Below, piece after piece: positions 1-7,857 of a stretch of DNA of 20,515 nt (positions within the stretch are counted from its first letter, which is position 1; every line of letters starts with the position of its first letter). Source of the stretch: UBA1268 sp002694955 (GTDB lineage Bacteria; Planctomycetota; Planctomycetia; Pirellulales; UBA1268); the NCBI GenBank assembly GCA_028066355.1, contig JALCBP010000046.1, positions 1 through 20,515 on the forward strand, given 5' to 3'. Below the pieces are notes generated by a model that was given only the letters and a program-made list of their open reading frames with translations, was not told the DNA's origin and searched no databases. Both the position numbers and the translations under genes were made by a program.

Positions 1-215
1 ACCAATTCTGCGATTGTTCCGACGGTGTAGGACGTCTAGAAAACCCTGGCAATAATAACTCTTGGGCTACCGATGATGATTCAATTTCGATCACCAACCG
101 TCGGCCGCGTTAACGAGTCAAAGCACGGGCCGATCCAATATTGGTCACATGATCATGAACCGTAACCCTGTAGCGAGACAACGGTTTTCTGCCTGTACTG
201 AAATTTATGTATTTT

Positions 216-626
216 TCATGACTTCAGCAACAACCAGTCGGGTAACTTCCTAATTTTTCCGTCAGAATCGACGCATACGACCAAAGTCTCTCCGGTCGCA
301 ATTATTCTCTTCCCTCGCACCAATTCGTATGTGTGACGAATACTGGCGGCTGATATTTTCCCAACATACGTTCGCAGAATGAGCAAATCATCGTATTCCG
401 CTGCTGCCAAGTACCGACACGTTGCTTCAGCGACCACCATAAAGAGACCAGCATCTTCGAATGCCTTATAGGTATAACCTTGTGCTCGCAGCATCTCAGT
501 GCGACCCATCTCAAAATATGTGAGATAATTTCCATGATGCACTCTCCTTTGGCCATCGGTTTCCTGATAACGCACACGGATTTCAATTTCATGCGAGCGG
601 CAAGAATCCTTTCTAGCATGAATCAC
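216..626 (-). CDS. Acyl-CoA thioesterase, hotdog fold (YbgC/4-hydroxybenzoyl-CoA thioesterase family)
   Basis: Small cytoplasmic thioesterase expected to hydrolyse an acyl-CoA or acyl-ACP thioester; the substrate cannot be read from sequence. The 136-residue length is normal for the family. The N-terminal signature is visible: RYQETDGQ followed by VHHGNYLTYFEMGR, so the conserved catalytic Asp is about residue 24 and the hotdog-helix Glu about 39. The usual small Gly/Val stretch between them is replaced by Gly-Gln-Arg-Arg, a mild departure from typical YbgC. The start is GTG at 624-626, chosen because AAGAGG (complement of 636-641) sits 9 nt upstream and no in-frame ATG lies before the conserved core. 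It is divergent from the ACT-domain gene across about 150 bp. Fold assignment is confident; physiological role is not. Confidence 0.88.
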   Translation of the reverse strand: MIHARKDSCRSHEIEIRVRYQETDGQRRVHHGNYLTYFEMGRTEMLRAQGYTYKAFEDAGLFMVVAEATCRYLAAAEYDDLLILRTYVGKISAASIRHTYELVRGKRIIATGETLVVCVDSDGKIRKLPDWLLLKS

Positions 627-776
627 AGAAATTAGCCTCTTAAAACTATACGAGAATGTTCATGGAGTAATCATGCGAAATCTGCATGACTTGGCAAGAG
701 CACGCAGGTATTTGTTGACCTGCTTCAGTCAAAAAGTCTATCCTCTTAAGCCTAACAAGGCACATGGAAATACGGT

Positions 777-1280
777 ATGACAAGTTTTAGTGACGCAGGC
801 GAAGGTGCAACAATCGGCTTTGCCACTGCACGTGGTAGAAACTGGCCGACCTTGCGGCAATTCACAGTCTTTTTAGAAAATCGTGTTGGGCAACTCGCCG
901 AACTTGTACGACGATTTGCGGGAACAAAAATACGCATTGTAGCGTTATCAATTAGTGATGCCGGTGAATGTGCTTTCGTTCGCTTCCTCTTGAGCCATCC
1001 AGAACAAGGCCGTGAGATACTCGAGCGAGCGGGACTTGCCATAATTGAAAGTGATTTAATTGGTGTTGAATTACCCGAAGACTCCCAGCCCCTTGTGCAA
1101 ATCTGCACAGCTTTGCTACAGGCAGAAATAAATATTATTCAGGCATACCCAGTCTTGATGAGACCACGAGGACGTCCCGTTGTTGCCCTCATGGTAGATA
1201 ACACAGAGATGGGCCTTGAAACATTGGCAGCCAAGGGATTCTCAATGATCACCGAAGGTGATCTTGATGATGAGGCCTGA
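777..1280 (+). CDS. Stand-alone tandem ACT-domain protein
   Basis: A 167-residue soluble protein that appears to be two ACT domains and nothing else. The first spans about residues 27-95 (opening LRQFTVFLENRVGQLAELVR, a typical ACT strand-helix with a Gly before the ligand-binding loop) and the second about 97-160. ACT domains bind small ligands, usually amino acids, and regulate a partner enzyme; no catalytic domain is attached. Such proteins are sometimes annotated as acetolactate synthase small-subunit-like, but I see no specific support for that. ATG 777 has only a weak purine stretch (GGAAA) upstream. The neighbours, a thioesterase and a zinc-ribbon protein, do not point to a pathway. 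ACT fold confident; ligand and partner unknown. Confidence 0.85.
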   Translation: MTSFSDAGEGATIGFATARGRNWPTLRQFTVFLENRVGQLAELVRRFAGTKIRIVALSISDAGECAFVRFLLSHPEQGREILERAGLAIIESDLIGVELPEDSQPLVQICTALLQAEINIIQAYPVLMRPRGRPVVALMVDNTEMGLETLAAKGFSMITEGDLDDEA

Positions 1281-1306
1281 CTGAGAAGCAAGATATGACA
1301 GGGAAA

Positions 1307-1846
1307 TTAGCTTTCCCCCTCATCGAGAAACATGCCGTCTGGTAAACCCTGCACTTTACGAATAACTACTCGCTGAATAGACTCCCACGCAACTGCTTCT
1401 AGCGTAATGGATTGGTCTGGCTCTTGACGCGCAAACAATGCGTGCGTCCCCTGAGACCACTCACGCTCAAAGAATTGTGGTAAAATTGGTCTTGAACTTC
1501 CCGCGATGTGCAACTCAACCTCGCCGCCGTGTTGTAACTCCTGCCAAAGTCTCGCGACAAGCCGAGCAGTTGGACTCTCAATACTTTCTGCTGGCGAAAG
1601 GTGATTGTTCGAATGTTCCTCGACAGGGGGGCCGAGAAGATCTGCAGAAGAGCCATGGAGGCCTGAGACTTCGTCAACAATTGCTGAACCTGGTGTACTA
1701 TCATGCCCTGCAGGCTGAGTCTTTGGGGCAATCACCTTCTCGCCACACTTTGAACAGGCACCACTTTTCCCAGCAAATTTACCTGGAACCGTGATACGCG
1801 AGCTACAACTCGGACACTGAAATGAAATAGTAGATGCTTCAACCAT
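1307..1846 (-). CDS. Zinc-ribbon protein with disordered linker, function unknown
   Basis: A 179-residue protein opening with a four-Cys zinc ribbon: C11-x2-C14 and C31-x2-C34, with the PGKFAGKSG segment between, a module very common in planctomycete proteins. A Ser/Pro/Glu-rich, probably disordered stretch follows (about 45-90), then a compact C-terminal region (about 90-175) with alternating charged and hydrophobic residues (ARLVARLWQEL, then VAWESIQRVVIRKV). No signal peptide or membrane span is visible, so it is probably cytoplasmic. It lies head-to-head with another gene carrying the same N-terminal ribbon. No clear Shine-Dalgarno precedes the ATG at 1846. I do not recognise the C-terminal domain; the ribbon may bind nucleic acid or protein. 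Confidence 0.8.
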   Translation of the reverse strand: MVEASTISFQCPSCSSRITVPGKFAGKSGACSKCGEKVIAPKTQPAGHDSTPGSAIVDEVSGLHGSSADLLGPPVEEHSNNHLSPAESIESPTARLVARLWQELQHGGEVELHIAGSSRPILPQFFEREWSQGTHALFARQEPDQSITLEAVAWESIQRVVIRKVQGLPDGMFLDEGES

Positions 1847-2046
1847 TTGTAATTACCATAACGACAATTGATGGGTGACGTCCATACTGTGGAAAAAATA
1901 CATTCTAACTAACTTTACTTTACCCCTCTTTTTGTGCCGTAAGAATAAAAATATCATGTTTTCAATACAATTTGAAAACCAGTTCCTAAGAATGCCGTTC
2001 TCTCTCCCGATGCAGTCTCACTAACTTTTTCCAACAGAGCCTCTCC

Positions 2047-2724
2047 ATGGCAATTTCAGTTGTTTGCACCAAATGCCGAGCACGATTCAACGTCAGTGAT
2101 AAATTCGCTGGCCAGACCGGCCCCTGTCCAAAATGCAAGAACCCTATCAAGATCCCCAAGCCGTCTGGTGACGTCACCATACATGACCCTACCGTGTCTG
2201 CAGGCTCACCAAGTACAGGCCAAATGCCAACAACTCCAATTGTTTTCAAGGAGGATTCATTTTCACGGATTACTCTGACTCTAGTTTTTGCGGCAAGCGT
2301 ACTATTGTTTCTCGCGGCTTATATTTCAGGACAAATTTTTAGGGCGGAACCTGGCCGTGTAGAAATCCCAGTCCTGCTTCAGGCTGTTACGGCAATCCTT
2401 GTTGCAATACCTTGTACAAAAATCGGCTATACCGTGATGCGCGACAAAGAGCTCGAACCATATAAAGGCCGACAACTCACAGTACGTGTTTTGGCCTGTA
2501 GCGTTATCTATGCTTCTCTATGGATAGTGCGAGGGACGATTGGTATTGAGAACCCTGAAATATGGCAATGGCTTTTCATAGCACCAGTATTCTTATTTGC
2601 CGGTGGCTTGACGGCAGCAATAAGCTTTGATCTCGACTGGGGTGTCGCAGTAAGCCACTATTCGCTGTATGTAGTCCTGATTGCTTTGGTACGATATACA
2701 GCGGGCTTACAGCCACCCTTCTAA
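2047..2724 (+). CDS. Zinc-ribbon integral membrane protein, function unknown
   Basis: A 225-residue protein with an N-terminal zinc ribbon (C7-x2-C10, C27-x2-C30, DKFAGQTG between), a linker to about residue 70, then about five hydrophobic spans: roughly 75-98, 105-131, 144-163, 172-195 and 201-221. There is no signal peptide, so the ribbon is likely cytoplasmic. Cysteine spacing and the KFAG segment match the divergent gene at 1307-1846 exactly, but the C-terminal parts are unrelated. The HD-domain phosphohydrolase starts 48 bp downstream on the same strand, so co-transcription is plausible. The start is fixed by the ribbon; no good Shine-Dalgarno is seen. The membrane domain belongs to no family I recognise. 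Confidence 0.82.
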   Translation: MAISVVCTKCRARFNVSDKFAGQTGPCPKCKNPIKIPKPSGDVTIHDPTVSAGSPSTGQMPTTPIVFKEDSFSRITLTLVFAASVLLFLAAYISGQIFRAEPGRVEIPVLLQAVTAILVAIPCTKIGYTVMRDKELEPYKGRQLTVRVLACSVIYASLWIVRGTIGIENPEIWQWLFIAPVFLFAGGLTAAISFDLDWGVAVSHYSLYVVLIALVRYTAGLQPPF

Positions 2725-2772
2725 CCGCTGAAAAAGATACGGTAAGAAGCAGCTCAATCAGATAAAATACTC

Positions 2773-4116
2773 ATGCCATTTGCCGAATTATCAGAACTGA
2801 AAACGATTCATAACGGCAGTGGTGTTCGAATACCACCAGACAAAACGGTTCCTTTAACTCCTAGAGTTCGCAGGCTGTTAGACAGCTCACCACTGCGGCG
2901 ACTAGCATCAGTCCGTCAACTAGGACTTGTCTCTCTTGTCTATCCGGGTGCGGTACATTCGAGACTGGAGCATTCTCTTGGCGTCTATCAACTTGCGCTG
3001 GCATTCCTAGCAAGTCTGCATAGTGACAACCGTTTTACTGAAACGATTTCTGAGCAAGATGCGGCGGCTTTTCTAGTGACTGCAATTCTTCATGACATCG
3101 GTCATTGGCCGTACTGTCATCCTATTGAAGACATGGGACTACCAAATATGCCTCGTCATGAAGAAAGAACATCTCAACTCATATCAACAGATGAAATTAC
3201 TAACCTACTTACAACTGATTGGGGATTACAGCCAGAGCGAATTACACAACTTATTATGGGCACAGCGAGCGATCCTTCAGGAATGATTATTCACTCACTT
3301 CTTTCCGGCCCAATAGATGTTGACAAAATGGATTACCTGATGAGAGACAGCCTGCATGCTGGTGTGCCATATGGCCGACATTTTGATCAGGATCGCCTCC
3401 TAGCCAGCTTGTGCTTAGATCAAAATGGGGAGTCACTTGCGATCACTGAAAAAGGGCGGACTGCGGCGGAACTCATGGTTTTTGCTCGCTATGTCATGTT
3501 CAGTGAGGTTTATTGGCATCATGCGGTACGGTCAGCAACAGCCATGCTGCAACGAGCCGTTTGGCTTACTCGTGAACACCTAGATCCCGATCTGCTCGTC
3601 CAATCAACAGAGACTACATTCGTTCAACAGATCAGTGATGCCGCTCAAACTCCTGATACTCAAACTATTCTCGACGGGCTCTTTGGTTCTAAGCGAAAAC
3701 TGTATAAGCAAATCGCTACTTTTGATGCGAAAACACACCCTGTGCTGCACAAAAAACTAGCTGGCCTTCATTACAAAAATCTGGTTCACCTATCTAATTG
3801 TTTCGTAAAACGATTAGTAGAAAAAACAGGAAACACCATAAATCAGAATGAAATACTCATCGATGCTCCACCGAAAGAAAGGGAGATTGAATTTAGTCTA
3901 CAAGTCCGTTGCAAGAACCAACTCAACGAAAGTGAATGTCGCTGGAGATCACTTGCAGAGATGTCACCTGTCACTCAGTCTCTTGCACAATTGCAATTTG
4001 ATCACCTTGTGAAGCAAGTTCGAATATTTGGATCAGAAGAAGCTACCTGTGCTATCCAAAACACAACTGGCCTCGAGGACGTTCTCCTCGAGGCCAGCAA
4101 CGATCTTTGTAACTAA
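2773..4116 (+). CDS. HD-domain phosphohydrolase, dNTPase/SAMHD1-like
   Basis: A 447-residue cytoplasmic protein of the HD superfamily, closest by motif to deoxynucleoside triphosphate triphosphohydrolases of the YwfO/SAMHD1 type. The metal-binding set is intact: H67 (SRLEHSLG), H107-D108 (ILHDIGH) and Asp in IDVDKMDYLMRDS (about 182-184), with the family sequence GVPYG following. By family it would hydrolyse dNTPs to deoxynucleosides and tripolyphosphate; other HD phosphohydrolase activities cannot be excluded. The C-terminal third (about 300-447) is divergent. It probably shares a transcript with the zinc-ribbon membrane gene 48 bp upstream. Its last codons contain a perfect inverted repeat that probably serves the convergent gene. 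Confidence 0.88.
   Translation: MPFAELSELKTIHNGSGVRIPPDKTVPLTPRVRRLLDSSPLRRLASVRQLGLVSLVYPGAVHSRLEHSLGVYQLALAFLASLHSDNRFTETISEQDAAAFLVTAILHDIGHWPYCHPIEDMGLPNMPRHEERTSQLISTDEITNLLTTDWGLQPERITQLIMGTASDPSGMIIHSLLSGPIDVDKMDYLMRDSLHAGVPYGRHFDQDRLLASLCLDQNGESLAITEKGRTAAELMVFARYVMFSEVYWHHAVRSATAMLQRAVWLTREHLDPDLLVQSTETTFVQQISDAAQTPDTQTILDGLFGSKRKLYKQIATFDAKTHPVLHKKLAGLHYKNLVHLSNCFVKRLVEKTGNTINQNEILIDAPPKEREIEFSLQVRCKNQLNESECRWRSLAEMSPVTQSLAQLQFDHLVKQVRIFGSEEATCAIQNTTGLEDVLLEASNDLCN
4067..4097 (-). terminator. Perfect 13-bp hairpin within the 3' end of the HD gene, likely terminator of the convergent cytochrome gene
   Basis: Arms 4067-4079 and 4085-4097 are exact reverse complements, GC-rich, with a 5-nt loop. 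Read on the minus strand the hairpin lies 31 nt past the stop of the cytochrome-like gene and is followed by TTGTGTTTTGG, a moderately U-rich tail. On the plus strand it is followed by non-U-rich sequence and lies before the HD stop codon, so it would not be useful there. Intrinsic termination on the minus strand is the best reading. Confidence 0.65.
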
Positions 4117-4128
4117 ACACAGAAATCT

Positions 4129-4488
4129 TTAAGGGAGCTTACCTTCTTTGAATAAAGATCCGTATGTCTCGCCCGATGGACTCTTCTCAGACTCAACGGC
4201 TGCTAGTGCCTGACGAATTTTTTCTGGATTCTTTGCATCCTTTTTCCTGTCAAGCAATTGATCAAGCAGTTTGCCATAGGCATTTTTATCCTTTTTACTT
4301 TTTCCTTCGTGGCAAATGTTACATTTTGCTTTTGCAACCGCGCTTGCATCGAGGTTTCCCTTGTTTACGTACACTTCTTTAAATTCATCATAGAACTGTT
4401 TCACGGCAAAGGCAGGGCTCGCAGAGACTATGAAGGCGCCAACGAAAGTTGCCACTATCACTCCAGCCATCAATCGATCTTTTCTCAT
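4129..4488 (-). CDS. Small exported monoheme cytochrome c-like protein
   Basis: A 119-residue secreted protein. The N-terminus (MRKDRL, hydrophobic core to about residue 22, ASPAFA) is a clear Sec signal peptide with cleavage near Ala28. One CxxCH heme site lies at C56-N-I-C59-H60, followed by a Lys-rich stretch and NAYGKLLDQLLD. There is no obvious distal Met ligand motif, so the sixth axial ligand is uncertain. The start at 4488 is chosen over the longer open frame (to 4635) because AAGGAG (complement of 4499-4504) sits 10 nt upstream and the signal peptide begins here. The gene lies downstream of the kinase on the same strand, about 220 bp apart with a hairpin between, so it is probably a separate unit. 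A redox partner cannot be assigned. Confidence 0.82.
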   Translation of the reverse strand: MRKDRLMAGVIVATFVGAFIVSASPAFAVKQFYDEFKEVYVNKGNLDASAVAKAKCNICHEGKSKKDKNAYGKLLDQLLDRKKDAKNPEKIRQALAAVESEKSPSGETYGSLFKEGKLP

Positions 4489-4675
4489 ATTCTGTTTTCT
4501 CCTTAGGAACCATGAGATGAACATAAACGCTCTCGTCCATCTCAACCGACAGTCTCGAGCACCTGTTACCACATTGTTTTTTGAAGTTATACTCCCAAAT
4601 CCCTGTGCAACGTCTACATAATGGCGTTGAAGCAAAGATATTACAAGGAAAAACCGCCAATCTCCTTGTTATAAC

Positions 4676-4699
4676 GTTAATGCAAGTCGTTGCACTAAC
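4676..4699 (-). terminator. 10-bp hairpin just downstream of the kinase gene
   Basis: Arms 4676-4685 and 4690-4699 pair over 10 bp with one G-U wobble on the minus-strand transcript and a 4-nt loop. It starts 10 nt after the kinase stop codon. The following minus-strand sequence is not a U tract, so it may be a 3'-end stabilising stem rather than a classical intrinsic terminator. Confidence 0.4.
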
Positions 4700-4709
4700 G
4701 AACTTGCCC

Positions 4710-6965
4710 CTAATTTGTGGGCAAAAACCCCTGTATTCCTGAAAATCCCTGGTATTCCATTGGCTGCCCCGCTGATGAATAGTCAATTTCAATTAGATCA
4801 CCGGCTCCGTCAATTTTCTTGAAAATCCGACTACCCTCGTATTTACCTCGGTGGTCAGCCCATTGAATCGCTTCCTGATAAGCCTCGGGCTCAGCTACAC
4901 CAACCTGCTCCAGAAGCACGGAAGACTCAGGAACAACAAATCGACAATACTCAGTTGTCACCTTCATCTGTGGAACTTCATTCTGACCTGGTATATCCGC
5001 TAGACGAGCAAAACCACGGTTGCAGACAAATGTTGCACCATAGAGTTGAAGTTGCAGTTGATTGGGCTTAGCAAAATTCACCGAACTGATCCCTGCTGTA
5101 AGAAATCGTTCTCTGGTTGTCACAGAACCACCAGTCCAGGAAAGTGACAACGATGTACCTGCCTCACACTCGAAGCATCTTATATCTCCATTAATCACAC
5201 AATTTTGCATCTTCACAAAAGATTCACTTTTTTCATTCATTGTTTGGTCAGGTTGCTCTAGCAAGCGTCCTAACCGATCTTCACCGATATCCTCCTTTAA
5301 GGGCATTTCTGGGTCCTGAAATGGACTTATCCGTGCGAATGTCACCGAATGTCCAGCCACATCAGATCTTTGTTCACTAGATTCCCCGGTAGTTATCACT
5401 CTTATATTCTTACAAGTGAGCCTTCCTTCATTTAGCAGTTCAAAAACTGATACCTCCCCATGCACATTTTCAGCCTTTGAACAATGAACACGCAGTTCAA
5501 TGTCACTCAATGTCAGATTTCCACCATCAATAACAAACACTGATTTCGTTGAACTGAGTGACGTGTCAGGCGTATCGCTTATTCTCAAGACCGGTTGCGA
5601 GCCTGCTGTACCTCGAATAATTAGTTTCACACCCTTAGCTAAACTCGTGGGAAAAATTTCGTATTCAGAATTTCCGGATATTTCTATGACTCCTCCGCCA
5701 GACAGGTGTGTCAACGCCTCTGAAACAGTGTTGAACTCATCTTGCTGCACAGGCTTCGGAACAACACGAACCACTGCTGTATCTTCGAGTACTTGTTGTT
5801 GCGTGTTGAATACGTTCGAAAACTCTTGGCTGGGTTTTTTTTTAGGTGCAGCCATGGCTGTCCAGTAAACAAAACCAATGAGACTGACCCCTGCGACAGC
5901 CCAAGGCCAGAGCACGGTGTTACTACCTTTACCGGTCGATTCAATATCAACCGCCGGACGAGACACCGTGACATCAAAACCTTCTTCTTCCGCTATCGAT
6001 AACAATTCGTATTCGAGAGCAGCTGGATGCTGAAAGCGATCCTGTGAACGCTTTGACATTAATCTGTGGACAACTGACACTAGCCGCCGTGGCACGCCGG
6101 CTCGCAAATCTGAAATTTCAGGCGGCATTTCCTGCTGATGCTGCAGCAGTTTTTGCACCATGGTTCCCTCAGCAAACGGTGCTCTGCCAACCACCATGAA
6201 GAACATTGTGCACCCGAGCGAGTAGAGATCACTTCGAATGTCGGCTGATCTTGGATCGCGGGCTTGTTCTGGGGAAATATAGTCAAATGTCCCCAGAGTT
6301 ATTCCACTCACCGTAAGATCCTGCTCACCTGCAATGTGCTGCAATCGCGCCAACCCCATATCGACCAATTTAGCACGACCCTCCGGTGTCAGAAGAATAT
6401 TCGATGGCTTTATATCACGATGTGTTACATCACGGTGACAAGCATGATCCAACGCCGCTGCAATCTGCATCGAAATATCGACAACAGCAGCAACTGTTAA
6501 GGGCCCTCGTTGTCGAACTAAGTCCCGAAGATTTGTACCTTCGATATATTCAAAAACAATAAAATGCCATCCGTCGCTTGAGCCAACAGCATGAACGAGA
6601 CCTATATTTTCATGATTCAGCCGTGCCGCAGATTGCGCTTCATTCCGAAAACGCTGTAGCATTTCCTCATCAGCTGTTTGATGCCCAGCCAAGACTTTCA
6701 CTGCTACAATTCGATCGAGGGTTGTATCAAGTGCTTTAAAGACGGCTCCCATACCACCGCCACCAATAAATTTGTCGAGGCGATAATCACCAAGCTGCCT
6801 GCCTTCAAGAAATTCTCCTAGCTCTTTCACCGACTTCGGCGTTAGAACTTGTGCTTCGTTATCCGAAAGCACTGTTGCCTCGGCGTCTTCAGGCTGACGT
6901 TCTTGTTGAGGGTAGCGCTCGAACTCAGGACCCTCTGAAAAAGGTGTTTCTTCAGGATTTTCCAT
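4710..6965 (-). CDS. Membrane-anchored Ser/Thr protein kinase with beta-helix-like C-terminal domain
   Basis: A 751-residue Hanks-type kinase (numbering from ATG 6965). An acidic N-terminal tail (1-55) precedes a kinase domain at about 60-325: Gly-rich loop GGGGMG, VAVK with Lys90, catalytic HRDIKPSN (Asp184, Asn189), DMG (Asp202) in place of the usual DFG, and TFDYISPEQA in the activation segment. One transmembrane span lies at about 351-372. The remaining ~370 residues contain repeated short strands (GGGVIEISG, KLIIRG, NLTLSDIELRV) suggestive of a right-handed parallel beta-helix, presumably extracytoplasmic. Catalytic residues are intact, so it should be active. The frame stays open to a GTG at 7010 (15 more residues), but that extension looks non-coding; neither start has a good Shine-Dalgarno. 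The signal sensed is unknown. Confidence 0.9.
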   Translation of the reverse strand: MENPEETPFSEGPEFERYPQQERQPEDAEATVLSDNEAQVLTPKSVKELGEFLEGRQLGDYRLDKFIGGGGMGAVFKALDTTLDRIVAVKVLAGHQTADEEMLQRFRNEAQSAARLNHENIGLVHAVGSSDGWHFIVFEYIEGTNLRDLVRQRGPLTVAAVVDISMQIAAALDHACHRDVTHRDIKPSNILLTPEGRAKLVDMGLARLQHIAGEQDLTVSGITLGTFDYISPEQARDPRSADIRSDLYSLGCTMFFMVVGRAPFAEGTMVQKLLQHQQEMPPEISDLRAGVPRRLVSVVHRLMSKRSQDRFQHPAALEYELLSIAEEEGFDVTVSRPAVDIESTGKGSNTVLWPWAVAGVSLIGFVYWTAMAAPKKKPSQEFSNVFNTQQQVLEDTAVVRVVPKPVQQDEFNTVSEALTHLSGGGVIEISGNSEYEIFPTSLAKGVKLIIRGTAGSQPVLRISDTPDTSLSSTKSVFVIDGGNLTLSDIELRVHCSKAENVHGEVSVFELLNEGRLTCKNIRVITTGESSEQRSDVAGHSVTFARISPFQDPEMPLKEDIGEDRLGRLLEQPDQTMNEKSESFVKMQNCVINGDIRCFECEAGTSLSLSWTGGSVTTRERFLTAGISSVNFAKPNQLQLQLYGATFVCNRGFARLADIPGQNEVPQMKVTTEYCRFVVPESSVLLEQVGVAEPEAYQEAIQWADHRGKYEGSRIFKKIDGAGDLIEIDYSSAGQPMEYQGFSGIQGFLPTN

Positions 6966-7200
6966 ATTTTGACGGTAGCAACGAACCTCTTGAACAGCAA
7001 CGGACTTCACACATTTCTTACCAACTGACTGGTCCTACGACGAAAAAAGAGTTCGTAAAGGTCGATAATCTTGCTTTTAGGCCTTAAAAAGAACTCGTTG
7101 AGATTTTATAGAAGCAAAGACAGCACCCGGCAATTATGATCTATCCTTGGACTACTCTGTTCTTTCTATTTTTAAGTTCTAAATATGACAGGAGCATTGC

Positions 7201-7746
7201 ATGGACACCGAATCGCCGAGCATGTCCCAAATTTCAACATGGTGCCTCATCCTCGGTGGAATACTCGCGGCACTCGGTACGCTTGCACTTATGACGCCAT
7301 GGGTGGCGGCAAAGGTGGTTGCCGTATTTTGTGGCATTAGCCTACTTGTAGCGGGAGTCTCACAAGTAGCAATGGCTGTGGGAACCTATACCTGGAGAGG
7401 TTTCTGGATAACACTTGTCTGCGGTGGTCTCTCAACGATGGCTGGTGTAGGCATGCTGGTACTACCGGAGGCAGGTGTCGAAGCGCTCGTCCTATTCCTT
7501 GGTTTCTTACTAACGTTTGAAGCAGTAGCAAAACTAGCAGCTGCATTCACGGTCCGAGAAGGATTTCCTTGGGGGTGGCTTTTGGTCGATGGAATCATAA
7601 CCGGTATCTTAAGTGTTATTCTTTTAACAAGTAGCCCTCTCGAGGCCGGCATGCTTCTTGGAGTTTTCATTGGTGTCAATTTCCTCTCGAGCGCCGTGGC
7701 GTTCATTGCGGCAGGTCTTCATATCCGGAAACTTGACACGTTTTGA
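7201..7746 (+). CDS. HdeD-like (DUF308 family) integral membrane protein
   Basis: A 181-residue, very hydrophobic protein with about six closely spaced transmembrane helices in three pairs, matching the HdeD/DUF308 family architecture of roughly 180-190 residues. Characteristic features include LILGGILAALGTLALMTP in the first helix and the PWGWLLVDGIITGILSVILL segment around 119-140. HdeD itself is linked to acid resistance in enteric bacteria, but most family members are uncharacterised, so no stress role is claimed. The start at 7201 is supported by GGAG at 7191-7194, six nt upstream. It is divergent from the kinase across about 235 bp (from 6965), which must hold both promoters. Confidence 0.85.
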   Translation: MDTESPSMSQISTWCLILGGILAALGTLALMTPWVAAKVVAVFCGISLLVAGVSQVAMAVGTYTWRGFWITLVCGGLSTMAGVGMLVLPEAGVEALVLFLGFLLTFEAVAKLAAAFTVREGFPWGWLLVDGIITGILSVILLTSSPLEAGMLLGVFIGVNFLSSAVAFIAAGLHIRKLDTF

Positions 7747-7857
7747 TAAGTTAGCTTTTTCTGAAAAATAATTTAGTTCAACTATCGTTCTGTACGTTCT
7801 GGTTAAAAAGAATCTTTTCCAAGCAGTCATATCTTCATTTTTTCAATATCTTTTCCT

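Noticed and set aside
3..113. Open plus-strand frame at the left edge ending in TAA at 111-113, possible 3' end of a gene
   Set aside because: Only 36 codons, no recognisable motif, and the reading could be chance; not supportable without sequence to the left.
135..144. Palindrome CCAATATTGG as an operator
   Set aside because: Single 10-bp AT-rich palindrome near the 3' end of the thioesterase gene, with no promoter context.
1301..1317. 6-bp inverted repeat (GGGAAA/TTTCCC) between the convergent ACT and zinc-ribbon genes
   Set aside because: Short, overlaps the minus-strand stop codon and has no U tract on either side.
2773..4116. Reading the HD protein as a defence effector (dNTP depletion)
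   Set aside because: dNTPase-like HD proteins are common housekeeping enzymes and no sensor, toxin or defence neighbour is present.
4388..4792. Minus-strand frame of 134 codons across the kinase-cytochrome gap
   Set aside because: Overlaps the signal peptide of the cytochrome gene and the kinase 3' end in another frame; no homology-like features.
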